Assembly (NCBI GenBank): GCA_029747015.1
Contig: JAKOGI010000424.1
Location: 316,501-380,500, forward strand
Reading direction: 5' to 3'
Length of the DNA: 64,000 bases
From: Carnegiea gigantea
Lineage: Eukaryota; Streptophyta; Magnoliopsida; Caryophyllales; Cactaceae
A model generated the notes under the pieces. That model was not told the origin of the DNA and ran no database searches. It saw only the letters and a program-made list of their open reading frames with translations. The translations under genes were made by a program, and so were the position numbers. How positions within the stretch are numbered: position 1 is the first letter of the stretch; each line of letters opens with the position of its first letter. Below, piece after piece: positions 54,088 through 64,000 of this stretch.

Positions 54088-56100
54088 AGTTTCGCTCGTC
54101 CTCGAGTAAGATAAAGATAAAAATCATAGAAAAAGAAAATAAAATCTTAACTTATTTTTATTGGAATCACAGCTGCACTTAGCTTGTGCAACAAGCCCTT
54201 TAAACCCATAATTTACCTCTAATTGACGAGTAAGGTCACATGAGAGTTTGCAGAAGATATACTCATAAAATTGTAAAATTCTTTTTCTTTTTTCATAAAC
54301 TCATATGTACGACACCGGGAAAATATACACACACATTCTAATTAACTGCATCACTCAAGTAACTAAAGAATTAGATCACATATAAACAAAATGTACACAT
54401 CAAGAAACTCTTAATTTCCATTGATAATATCTATACACAATCTTTCACCCTACTTAAGGACTATGTGCAAGCTCGACTGGTAGAACCTCACTTTAGGGAT
54501 ATGTAGGACACTCCCGCTCATGCATTTAAGATATTACAAGGTTTACTCAAATCTCTTCTAATCACACAACCTACCATGAACTTGGTAAAATTCTCAATTC
54601 TCCACCATTAAAATACAATATGCAAAATAATAATCAAGAGAACTTTTTAAGGTTGCAACGGGGCTAAGGACAAAGGGTTAGGTGAGAGATAATAAATTTT
54701 GGGAAATGAGGAGCTAGAAGCCAAATTGTTAATGAGCAATTCAACACTTCGAACAACTATAACAATCACGCATCCTCCCAATATGACAAATAAGGCACAC
54801 CCCAACAAAATTGAACCATTGGAAATGAGCATATACAATGAAAAGATTCATGTGAAACACTCTTATTCACAACTCTTTTTGGATTTTCTTGAGATTTTTT
54901 TCAACTTTCTTTCCCTGGAAACTTTTTCCGTTTGATTTTCTTTTTCATTTTTCTTGCCTTTTTTTCTTTTTTTTTTCATTAAGGAGATGAATGAAGGGCA
55001 TGTACAAAAACACTACAACTCAATTTCCAAATGGTCCTAACAATACATCCCATCATATAACCAAAATCGACCACCAACAGCATAAGTTACCTAAAAGCTA
55101 CCCAACATATAATGAAGTGTTGCTTCATTAGTCTTAACATAGGTGTAGGAATTGTGTTTTGGCCAAAGGCTTAAATGAAGGATTCATAACAAAAACGGTC
55201 AAGGCTTAAAGGGTTAACAAAGGGTGAACACATTCAACTCAAGGGTGGCAATTTGGCTATGTGGTTTACAAAACACAGAATGCCTCCATCATATTATCAT
55301 AATGCATATGCTAAATGTTATTTCAAAGATAATCAAAGCAAGTTCTACAGATGTAATTATGGAAGAGACACACAAAAAAGAAAAATGAAGCTAAAAATGA
55401 TGCATTAGTCTATAAGGCACAAAATCTCACGGGTTCCTCTACCAAAGTCAAGCTAGCATTCAAAATAATGTCAGGGGTTAGGATCGTATACAAGAATCAC
55501 ACTTTGGACTAAATTTTATAAATGCACACCACATCTATATACAACCTAATATTAAGGGTACAAGAGAATATAGCCAATCAGAATAGCACATATATTCCCC
55601 AAAACAAAGCAAAAATCTTTTTGGATTTTTAGCATTCTTTAGTTTTTTCTTTTCAACATTTTCGCCTCTTTTTTCTTTGAAATGTAGTTTTTCCACTCCC
55701 ACACCTAAATCAGACAATGTCCTCATTACAAGTGAAAGCAAACACAAAGCAGAAAATAAAAACAACACAGAAAAATGCATATACAAAAGAAAAGAAAACC
55801 CAACAGGGAAAAATGCTAAGAACCTAAAAATCAAAAGAAAATAATAAAATTAAAACAAAGCAACAAATATATACAAAAGAGAACAAAACAAAAGAAGAAA
55901 AAGGGGAGCCATTATACCAGGTCAGGTGTTGAATTACACCTAAGCTTGTAGCCTCCTGAAATTCGCTTAGATAGAGGCTTATGGAGCGTCAGCCACTCCA
56001 TATCACACTTAAAATTGCTATCGAATCAAAGCTCATTAGAGCACGTAGTAACTTATCAAATAGGCAAGCACAACTCTCAATAACATTTCGACAATAAAAA
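54088..56100 (-). other. 3' untranslated region of element D
   Basis: Non-coding. It shares GGTAGAACCTCACTTTAGGG, the AACGGGGCTAAGGACAAAGG stretch, GAAATGAGGAGCTAGAAGCC and GGGTTAACAAAGGG with the 3' region of element A, in the same order. Confidence 0.8.
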
Positions 56101-56108
56101 CTAATGAG

Positions 56109-57111
56109 TTAGTGCCAAATAGAGTACATCCATAACATCAATGCAACACAAGTAAGGGTCGGCTTTAACTTATCCAATAGTTGGGTCCAATTAGGAAATA
56201 GATAGACATACTCAAAATTAGCTAATAAGTGGGTCATTGGCCTAGAAAGTTTGTCGGTAAGACGGAGTAGTCTATGCAAAAAAGTGGGTCCTAAATCCAC
56301 AAGTCTTTTAATACCAAAATGTGCTAAGGTATGGTCTAAATCAAAATTCTCAGTGATAATGGCCTCAGACTCAATAAATTTAGACTTGTGAGATTCAAAG
56401 AGGATGTCAGGTGTTATGGGGTCAAAAGAGAATGACTCATATTCAACACAAAACCCCTCATCAAAAATTTCACTGACATCAAACCCGTATGAAAAAGATT
56501 CACATTTCACATAAAGAATATCATCATTATATTTCAAATGAGTGGGCTCAACTACCTCCTCACATGACTCCTAGAAACAAATAGCTTCTGACTCATCATG
56601 ATGCTCAACTTCAGATGTGATGCTCACATCTAACTCACTAGGATTCTAAAAGTCTTCCCTCCTCAAACTCACAAGAATGATTTAAAGAGGTGGGTGGGTC
56701 GTCAGAAATTAGGACATCATCAGTGACATCCTATTGAGCTAGTGTGGGATGTAAGGGCAAGTGAAAGAGATATAGAAGGTCATCCTCTCATTCTAGGTTA
56801 GGCAAAGGCATAACATCATGCAAATTAGACCTAGATTGATGAAAGGGTTTAAAATTACAATAAAGACTAACTTCATGGTTAGGAGATCCTAAACTAGAGT
56901 CAGGCTCATGCAAATTAGTATCCTCCCTACTATGACCGAAACAGTGAGAATATTCAGCAATTCTCTGTTTCATAGTCTCTACCATTTTATTAGTCAGTGC
57001 AATTAACATCTTTTCAACGTTTGCATATGTAGCATCAACATAATCACGATAAGGACAAGTATGAATATCATGATCAGAAGACTCACAATAATTGCACAAC
57101 ATAGGAGGCAC
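56109..57111 (-). pseudogene. Gag-like protein of element D
   Basis: The N-terminal frame (56788-57111) begins MPPMLCNYCESSDHDIHTCP, a Cys-x2-Cys-x4-His-type knuckle (CNYCESSDHDIHTC), followed by DATYANVEKMLIALTNKMVE (helical) and an acidic region NLHEPDSSLGSPNHEVSLYC. A broken part follows, then 56109-56537 with YGFDVSEIFDEGFCVEYESF, DLDHTLAHFGIKRLVDLGPT and FLHRLLRLTDKLSRPMTHLL. Proteins with this layout occur in plant non-autonomous LTR elements (the TR-GAG kind). It probably serves RNA binding or packaging. Stops separate the two frames. Confidence 0.7.
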
Positions 57112-58434
57112 ATAAGAGTAAGATAGGTCATGTGAGTTTATAAAGTGATCCTGGTCGTAAGGATTAGCATGAAAATTATACTCACATGAATTAGGTATCC
57201 AAAATTCTTTCTAGCTTATTCAAGCTCATAAGTATCCCAAGCTAATTTTCAAACAAATCACATACCACATCTTGGGTTTTAGATAATAATTCCAGTAGAC
57301 CTGCAGGACACATAGACTCAACATAACCTCTACCGTCAGCATTTGTACCTACAACCACGACCTCACAAATTTTTTATTTTTCAAAAGTTTGATTCAACTG
57401 AGCACGATAATTATTAAGTCTCGAAAGATAATTCTAGAAAGGTTCATGCTCAAATTGTGGGAGATTAAAAACTGGCATTTTTAAAACGCTTGTTTTCAGT
57501 TTGTTTGTTTTTCAATTTTAAGAAATTTTCAATTTTTTTAGGATTTTCAATTTTTCTCTTTTTTTTGGGTCAAATTTTTAGGAGAACTAACGACTAAAAC
57601 AAAAAAAGACACAAAAATAATGAAGTTAACAAAATAAAATAAACTAACAAAAATAAAACTAGTTTACCAAAATAAAAGAAAGACAAAAAAGACGTAAACA
57701 AGAAGAAATGACCAAACACTAAAAACCATAAAGAAGTGCACACAAAGTATGTACACCATTTTCTTTTTCTGATTTTTCTTTAAACACACAAAGCATAAAA
57801 CAAATCAAAAGCCTAAAATAAAATAAAGTGAAAAATAAAATTAAACATAAAATACAACTCCAAATTTCAAACACGATACATAGAAAAACGAGCACAGTCA
57901 CAAGGAGCATAAATATATATTTTTTTCATTTTTTCGTTCCAGAACGGTGCAAAAAATTGCAAACCGAAAATTAGTTTCAAAAATCACAGAAAATTTCCAG
58001 ACAGTCATAACAATTCTAGAGAAATTCACGTGGACTGTAAAAATCATACTAAATCCATAAAAAGTATTAGAAAAGAAGCATTCAGACCAAATCTACTCAA
58101 AAAGATTTCAAACAAAATCTGAAAATCCTGAAAAAACCTGCACCTAAAATGTTTCTGTTTTGCTTCTGGTTTGCTGCTGCACATCTTCAATAGATCACCT
58201 AGTATTGCTTTTTTAGCAGTAAAACAGACACTAAAAATCAAATTTAGTTGATACCAAAACAAAAACAAAACAAAATCAAAATTCTAATTCAAATTGGCAA
58301 TCTAAAATAAAGAAATCTAAACTAACCTAAAACTAAATCTATTCAAAAATCAAAAATCCAAAAATGAAAATGACTCAACGACTTAAATGAGTAAACTACA
58401 ACTGGACACAACCTAATTTCACAAACTCATCTCC
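57112..58434 (-). other. 5' leader region of element D
   Basis: AT-rich sequence between the primer-binding position and the gag-like frame. Low-complexity frames (such as 57719-57910) are phenylalanine- and leucine-rich and not convincing. Some gag N-terminal sequence may be decayed near 57200-57480. Confidence 0.5.
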
Positions 58435-58447
58435 GGCAGCGATGCTA
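58435..58447 (-). promoter_or_regulatory. Degraded primer-binding site of element D
   Basis: The - strand reads TAGCATCGCTGCC, in the same place and spacing as TGGCGCCGTTGCC in element A, with four changed bases. The differences are mostly of the kind left by cytosine deamination. Confidence 0.75.
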
Positions 58448-58453
58448 AAAACT

Positions 58454-59837
58454 TGGTGTACTTCGTTCAAGTATACGGTAGTTCATTGTAGCAATTACAA
58501 TGTCGTCCTCAGGAATGGTTTGTCAAACTCAGGTTACTCATTAAGTACTAATAACCAAATGCCTGTAGCATAATAAATTGACTATGATTAAGAGCACTGC
58601 CTACGAATCCACTAATATAAAAATTTAGTAGCACACAATAAGTTGACTTAAATTACATATGAATGACCCCATTTTTCGCTCCATTGCGGCCAGAACAGAT
58701 CAAACAAGATCGCCTAAGTTAGCAAACCAAACATAGCTAGTTTATGATCATTGCCAGACTCTATTAATGAGGAAATCTTAACCAACAATAACACTTCAAA
58801 ATCTAAATCTGGAGTTGAGCAAATGCAAATAGAAAAAGCTAAATAGGCTAGGAGAACAGAACAATTAATTGAGGCAGAGCACAAGGCAAATTCAAGCCAA
58901 AACACTTGGAATATCCAATATAATCGAAACAAGACCCACTCAAGTTCAATGCAATCAAATTAATCATACGATTTTGAGGAAATAAATTACTGGATCGAAA
59001 CTGGGAAAAAAAACGAAGGAAAAAGAGTAAAACTAAAAACACCACTCCCTGCTTGCTATTCCTAATCTCCTCTTCACTGCTAATTTTATTTTCAATTTCT
59101 AGGCCCCAAAAGCAAGTCTCCATGCCTTCATTACTTTAATTAAACTCCTTGTAACCAATGAACTTTTGAAGCTGGTGATAATGCATGGGAATGGTGTGCA
59201 ACGACTAGAATTAATGGTGTGCAAGAAAGAGGAGCGAGAAACCGAGAGAAGCGTTAGTTATAGCTGGCACGCGAAGAAGATGAAGCAGCGTTAAGGGATT
59301 TCGTGTTTCTGGGCAAGTGAAGAAGAAGGAGAAGAATAAGAAAGAAGGGGCACGCTGGGAGTCACACACATCTCGTGTGGCTAGTAAGTGAAGGAGGAAG
59401 GGAGGCCGGCTTCGGGTTGGGCTCAGTGAAAGAGAAGACAAGAGTAAGAAGGAAGCTGCAGGCTGGTACATTTACTAGGTAGCGTTGGGCTTGGCCCACA
59501 TGCGATAGGAGGAAGGGAAATAGGGAAGGGGGTAATGGGAGAAGGAGAACTGACCAATGGGCCATGGGAATAGAGTAGGCCCATTTGACTGATGGAGGAA
59601 AGGGAGGAACTAGCTGGGGGGCTAGGGCCTGTGAGAGGAAAACAATGGGCCCGCGAATTCTGGCCCTCTTTCTTTCTTCTTTTTATTTTTTCGGTCTATT
59701 TCAGTCTAATTATTTTTCTAAAGTTTCCAATTCCTACAAAACAAACAAAACAATATTAAAATTCTAATTAAATAATTTATTTTGAGCAATTATTAGACAA
59801 TAAAAGGGCATAAGATATCATAATTTATGGTTGAACA
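58454..59837 (-). repeat. 5' LTR of element D
   Basis: On the + strand it starts TGGTGTACTTCG, next to the primer-binding position, and ends TGGTTGAACA. It pairs with 52682-54071. Confidence 0.92.
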
Positions 59838-60711
59838 ATTGTCCATATGAAATTACAGCTGAATTCGAAGCTACCATTACAAACAACCAACAAAAATAAT
59901 TTACTATTTACATTTATATTAAAGTTAAGAATTTATAATGAGCAGCAAGTTGACTTTAGCATGTAACAATGAATTAAGCATTGATATTAAAATCAGCATT
60001 TCAGTAGCAAGTTACAAACCAAAACGCTGAGTCTTAGAATCATAGGAACCTAGCAATGATGCAAAAAAGGGGGAAAAGGGAAATATGGAAGAGAGTTGTG
60101 GCGCCAAAATTATAAACTCGATTCCACTAACTGTATCAAATTTGATTATGGGTTAAGTATGTTCAACCAAACAAAGCTTGTCAGAAGAAATTCATTTACT
60201 AACAAACCCTAACACAAGTTAGGCACCGGAACACTCATATCACTAAAATAAATAATAATTAGATTATACACATGAAAAATGAAACCTATTGTAAGTAATG
60301 TGTGGAAAAAAGGAATGAGTAATAGCAATCGTACCTATCTCGGTAATAATCAGATTGGAGACGATAGAATTTAGTGACGAAACACACAGCCAAAAATGTG
60401 AAGGTGAGCAGAGGAGCACACAATAGGAACTTTAGAAGCAGAGATAGGAGATCTCCACCTATTGATGCCTTGAGCCCCAAACTGAGCAATGGACAATGAG
60501 AAGAGATAGAAAGGAGAGAAAGTAGTAGATTGGTGAGAGGGTTTCCTAGATTTGTGAAGTATATGGAGTCTCTCCCTTCTCTTTTAGTTTTAATATTTAA
60601 TTTTCCTTTTTTTCCATTGCACTATTTTTTAAAGCTAGGTGTGTACGGTGTGTGCGGATAATTTGAATTTTTGCCAAAAAAACTCTCACTTCTTTGTCAT
60701 CTTTTGTTAAC
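59838..60711 (-). other. Probable 5' region of the CACTA element
   Basis: Sequence between element D and a CACTA-type terminal repeat. The transposase fragment at 48.4-49.4 kb points this way (- strand), so this would be its promoter and untranslated leader. No exon can be defined. Confidence 0.4.
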
Positions 60712-60724
60712 TTTCCTTGTAGTG
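60712..60724 (-). repeat. CACTA-type terminal inverted repeat
   Basis: The - strand reads CACTACAAGGAAA, the standard start of CACTA elements. It lies upstream of the - strand transposase fragment, the expected side. The next three bases outward are TAG; the matching left end was not found. Confidence 0.65.
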
Positions 60725-61157
60725 TAGTTTTTAATTATCTATGTCATACAAAGCCGTCAACATTCATCCTCCCCTACATTGGATGGAAAAAATTGTTACA
60801 AGCTATCTATGCATCAATAATAAACTGTGAATAATTAGTGTTTTCATTGTGATGTTTGTTTTCCTTTTTGTTTGTTTCTCTCCCTCACCCTATAGAACTT
60901 TATTCAACTACTTGTAACTTTGTAAATGCCTGAAAAAATGGTGACTAATAATAAAAGCATATGGTGTGGCTATCAAATGCAAAATATTCTTACTATGGAA
61001 AGCTTAATATGCTTTCCATAATAAACATATGACCATTACACTAAGTAAGAGATATCTATTAGACTAAACAAGGCATACCATTGTACAAAACAAAAAGAGA
61101 ATTATTTATTCCAATAACTACTCACTACTAAATATGACATAGTATAATGATAATAGA

Positions 61158-61169
61158 CACTACAAAAAG
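61158..61169 (+). repeat. Second CACTA-type terminal sequence
   Basis: CACTACAAAAAG, facing right. CACTA-like motif repeats follow it up to about 62150. No partner end (GTAGTG) was found to the right. Confidence 0.4.
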
Positions 61170-61223
61170 CATGAAGTCATATAGATATACCACTTGGCTA
61201 TTAATTACCAAAGGACGAATATC

Positions 61224-61435
61224 AATAATGTAAGAGGGAATGAATACTGAAGGAAATATGGGTTACAGGACTAATAAGGGAGTTAGGGCACACTTTTGAA
61301 GGAGCGATTAATTGTAACATGGTACAAAAGACTTAATATAAATAATGTTAAAGGGGACGACTAGTGAGGGCAATATGGAACAACTAATAAGGGAGGAAGC
61401 ACTCACTTCTGAAAAAGCAACTGATAGTAACATGG
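61224..61435. repeat. Two tandem units, period about 117 bp
   Basis: Unit 1 (61224-61322) and unit 2 (61341-61435) share AATAATGT(A/T)A, AATATGG, ACTAATAAGGGAG, CAC(A/T)CTT-type sequence and TAACATGG in the same order. Confidence 0.75.
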
Positions 61436-62188
61436 AGTGGCTAATCTAAATATATAACTGATAGACTATTATACTTAAAAATATATGACCATGGAACTTA
61501 AAAAGGGGTTCATAAGGAATGACCATTACAGTTAAGAAGGGATGACTTTAAATAAATAGTAGCTGACTACACATATATTCCTAATTGGATCAAAATCTAA
61601 ATTCAATCTTTTCTTAAAAAAAGTGGATTCAATTTCTATCATTATCAACCTCGACCTTAGGCTCCATTTACTAGTTCTGATATACGATATTCATGCTTTT
61701 TAATCAAATGAAATGATGACTTGTATTACGTACAAAAACGCCCATAAATAAAACTTGTATGTAATACATATTTCGTATTTACATATCAGAACACCATTAA
61801 ATAAGTTGCTAATCACCCGTGTAATTGTTATAAGTCACCTTCAACACATATTTTGTGATTACATATGAAAACATGCCCCTTCGAAAAAAAAATTAGTCAC
61901 CTCATAATATTATAATTTACCTAAGAAATCGATTTTGTGTTTGATTAAAGGAAAAAAAATCATATTTCGTGATTGTTCATATGATTGAACATATCAAAGA
62001 AATTTTTGTAGGAAAGTTCACCACAATTGGAAAGGATGTGTGACTAATATCTTAGAATCCATACAAAATAAGAATTTGTAACATGCCATCATGAAGTTAG
62101 TTTTTGCATCTTGGACTAGTAGTCTATTATGCTTTTTTAGAATTACGCATTAAACTATGGGGTTTTAATTCGTGTTACGGAACCTTAA
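61436..62188. other. AT-rich stretch with GTGACTA/AGTCACCT motifs
   Basis: Non-coding. The motif content matches 12.2-13.2 kb and 47.7-48.35 kb, so it is probably CACTA-derived. Confidence 0.4.
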
Positions 62189-62593
62189 GGCTCCGTTTGG
62201 TCCTTAGAAAATTTGATGGAAAGAAAAGTTGAATGGGAAAAAATGTGAAGGAACAAACAGTAGGGAGACGTGAGTTTTTTTTTTTTCTGTTTGGATTGAA
62301 GAAAAAATACAAGAATTCATATGAGAAATTTGAATGTTGATGAATTACTTGAACCATGTTGATATCAGCTAAGTTGTGCGAGATTGGAGGAGGTCAGGAG
62401 TTCTTTTGAGAACTTTTCCCAAACTTTCCTCATAATTTTACGAGAAATTTTATAACTTGTTTCTAACAATTTTTTCTTTTGATTTTTCTCCATATTTTTT
62501 CTTTGTAATTATCTCCATACCAAACACCCAAAAAAAAGTTACTTTTCCAAATTTTTTTCTTTTCCCCAAATTTTCTAAGGCTAAAACAGAGCC
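62189..62593. mobile_element. Tourist-like MITE, copy 3
   Basis: A 405-bp element with ends GGCTCCGTTTGGTCC (left) and, reversed, GGCTCTGTTTTAGCC (right), and the perfect duplication TAA (62186-62188 and 62594-62596). It is the third member of the family at 10605 and 23036. Confidence 0.88.
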
Positions 62594-62596
62594 TAA

Positions 62597-63310
62597 AGCT
62601 TTGCTAACTCATGCATTAGTGTCATTAACTTCAATTGAGATTAAAAGACCTAAAACTCATCAACTCACCCATCACATTGTGCAATTCAAGCCTATTTATC
62701 TACATCCACTAATTGAGGAAGCATCTAGAAGTTACTCATGGAAAGAAAAAACAAGAAAAGTAAAGAACTGGCTGTGAAAAAAAAAAAAAATCGACATACC
62801 AGTTGAACTATGAAATGAATTCTCAGCCTCAGACACGTTCAATAGGAGTAGCCAAATTCACGTCTCATAGAATGAAAGGTGACTTGATCATCAATAGGAT
62901 TTAATATACGAATCTAAAGGCATGGAATCTGCCAAATATTTTTTAAAATTTTTGAAAATAAATGCGTGATTACACACACTACAATTGGTGATTTTACAAT
63001 TGAGATGGTCTCATAAAACACTTTATTATGATAATCTAATCAAAATCAATAATAAAGTCAAAAAAGTAAAAATAAATTTTGCATCTTGTTATGCTGCAAT
63101 CTAGCCTGTACAATAATATAGTTAGTTATTAGTGTCATGGGTCGTACACATCAATATATGACTTGAGGATTGTAATTCATACATTTGCTGAGATGCCAGA
63201 TTATGGGGTGGGTTCAATGGGGTCACTATTGTGGCCGCAATTTACCCTTAATTTTTTTTCCATTATTTAACATAAGTGCTACTTTAGGCACAATAATCTA
63301 AAAATAATTA
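62597..63310. other. Intergenic stretch, nothing recognised
   Basis: AT-rich DNA with no supported frame or repeat. Confidence 0.4.
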
Positions 63311-63428
63311 TCCTGCTGTCTAGAAAACCTAGCATCCTCCTCTCCTCTCTCTAGAATACCTTAGCTTCTTATTCTCCTCCTTAACAACTATCATTGGCTT
63401 TCGCCTATGGTAAGCCCTTGTCTTTAAT
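63311..63428 (+). other. Possible 5' end of a host gene
   Basis: A pyrimidine-rich leader with AAAACCTAGC and CTCCTCTCCTCTCTC is followed by ATG at 63407-63409 and directly by GTAAGC, a good splice donor. Plant ribosomal-protein and translation genes often have this layout. No coding exon can be identified in the remaining 570 bases, so this is weak. Confidence 0.2.
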
Positions 63429-63799
63429 TTGTTTATTCATGTGTCACCACTGTTAGCTAATAATTATTCTATCTCTATTTGTGAGAGCCTCTCCACACTC
63501 TCTTCTAATGGGTGGTGTTGTTTGTTGTGCTTGGAACAAATCTATCAACTTTTTTTCATCTCATTCTATTTGTATGAGATCATATTGTTAATTGATTGCA
63601 ATGCCGGTCTCCAACAGGTGTCAATTATTTGAATTCAGACTGCCACAACGTATCAATCTTTTTGAACTCTATACAAAATTTACGGATCTCTTTGTTGGCG
63701 GCTGTATTATGAAGGAACAATTGATAAGGAAATGAGTGTTATGAAATAATTTCAACTAATTTTGTCTATTAAAAGGTTTATTTTGTTATTTTAGTTATA

Positions 63800-63805
<6 letters not shown>

Positions 63806-63844
<39 letters not shown>
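63806..63844. repeat. TG microsatellite
   Basis: About 19 TG units. Confidence 0.95.
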
Positions 63845-63846
<2 letters not shown>

Positions 63847-64000
63847 TAGGGACAATATCATTTGGATTTTCCTATAAAATTCAATGTGCAACGACCCTAG
63901 ACTATTAAAAATAAAAATTCTCAAAGTTCACAGCAGTGGGAGCTATTTCTAAAGTTTGGCTTATTGGCATCTAAACCCCTATGTTTGGATTATTTGTGTC

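Larger units (their letters stand above)
52682..59837 (-). mobile_element. Non-autonomous Gypsy-type element D
   Basis: A 7.16-kb element with paired LTRs (52682-54071 and 58454-59837) and a 4.4-kb internal part. It has a primer-binding position next to the right LTR and a polypurine tract next to the left LTR, so it runs on the - strand. It encodes no protease, reverse transcriptase or integrase; only a gag-like protein with a CCHC-type motif is readable. Its 3' untranslated region is homologous to that of element A. A target duplication is not clear (ATTAG against ATTGT). Confidence 0.9.

Noticed and set aside
58714..58932. Hydrophobic frames at 52913-53161 and 58714-58932 that look like a paired membrane protein
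   Set aside because: They are the same LTR segment seen twice, antisense-like and with no supporting features.
1..64000. tRNA or rRNA genes
   Set aside because: I saw no cloverleaf or ribosomal sequence; the only tRNA-like boxes belong to the SINE at 52493.

Overview
This window looks like nuclear DNA from a flowering plant, probably a dicot. It is AT-rich, has no compact gene layout, and consists almost entirely of transposable elements in various states of decay: L1-type LINEs, a Copia element, Athila- and Tat-type Gypsy elements, an Au-type SINE, CACTA fragments and several MITEs. I recognise no intact host gene. Every reading frame with a recognisable family is a broken retroelement or transposase gene. 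All boundaries come from reading the sequence by eye; no alignment or database search was run.

Layout. 1-9.7 kb: a degenerate L1-type LINE on the + strand (endonuclease, reverse transcriptase, zf-RVT, RNase H, A-rich tail), split at 3107 by a 5.5-kb Copia element on the - strand with a perfect 5-bp target duplication. 9.8-11.0 kb: an unclassified inverted-repeat element and a Tourist-like MITE. 11.3-13.2 kb: AT-rich DNA with GTGACTA/GTCACCT motifs. 13.3-15.9 kb: three tandem copies of a unit of about 850 bp. 15.9-20 kb: unassigned DNA with broken frames. 20-33 kb: an Athila-like Gypsy remnant (C, - strand), interrupted at 24035-30213 by a complete-length but dead LINE (- strand) with a 10-bp target duplication. 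34-47.2 kb: gag and protease of a Tat-like Gypsy element (B, - strand), interrupted at 35470-45627 by a 10.2-kb Athila-like element (A, - strand) with a perfect 5-bp target duplication and paired LTRs. 47.2-47.7 kb: a partial copy of the 13-16 kb repeat unit. 47.7-60.7 kb: pieces of a CACTA transposon (transposase N-terminal region, terminal repeat), carrying an internally deleted LINE, an Au-like SINE with a perfect 17-bp target duplication, and a 7.2-kb non-autonomous Gypsy element (D). 60.7-64 kb: more CACTA-like repeats, a third copy of the Tourist-like MITE, a TG microsatellite and one weak candidate for a gene 5' end.

How the parts relate. Elements A and D share a homologous 3' untranslated region and a similar primer-binding position, but D encodes only a short gag-like protein. 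D was therefore probably moved in trans by A-like elements. The nesting gives an order of events: LINE 1 before the Copia element; element C before LINE 2; element B before element A; element A before the MITE at 37.3 kb. Frames throughout carry stops, frameshifts and lost catalytic residues, so nothing here looks able to move by itself.
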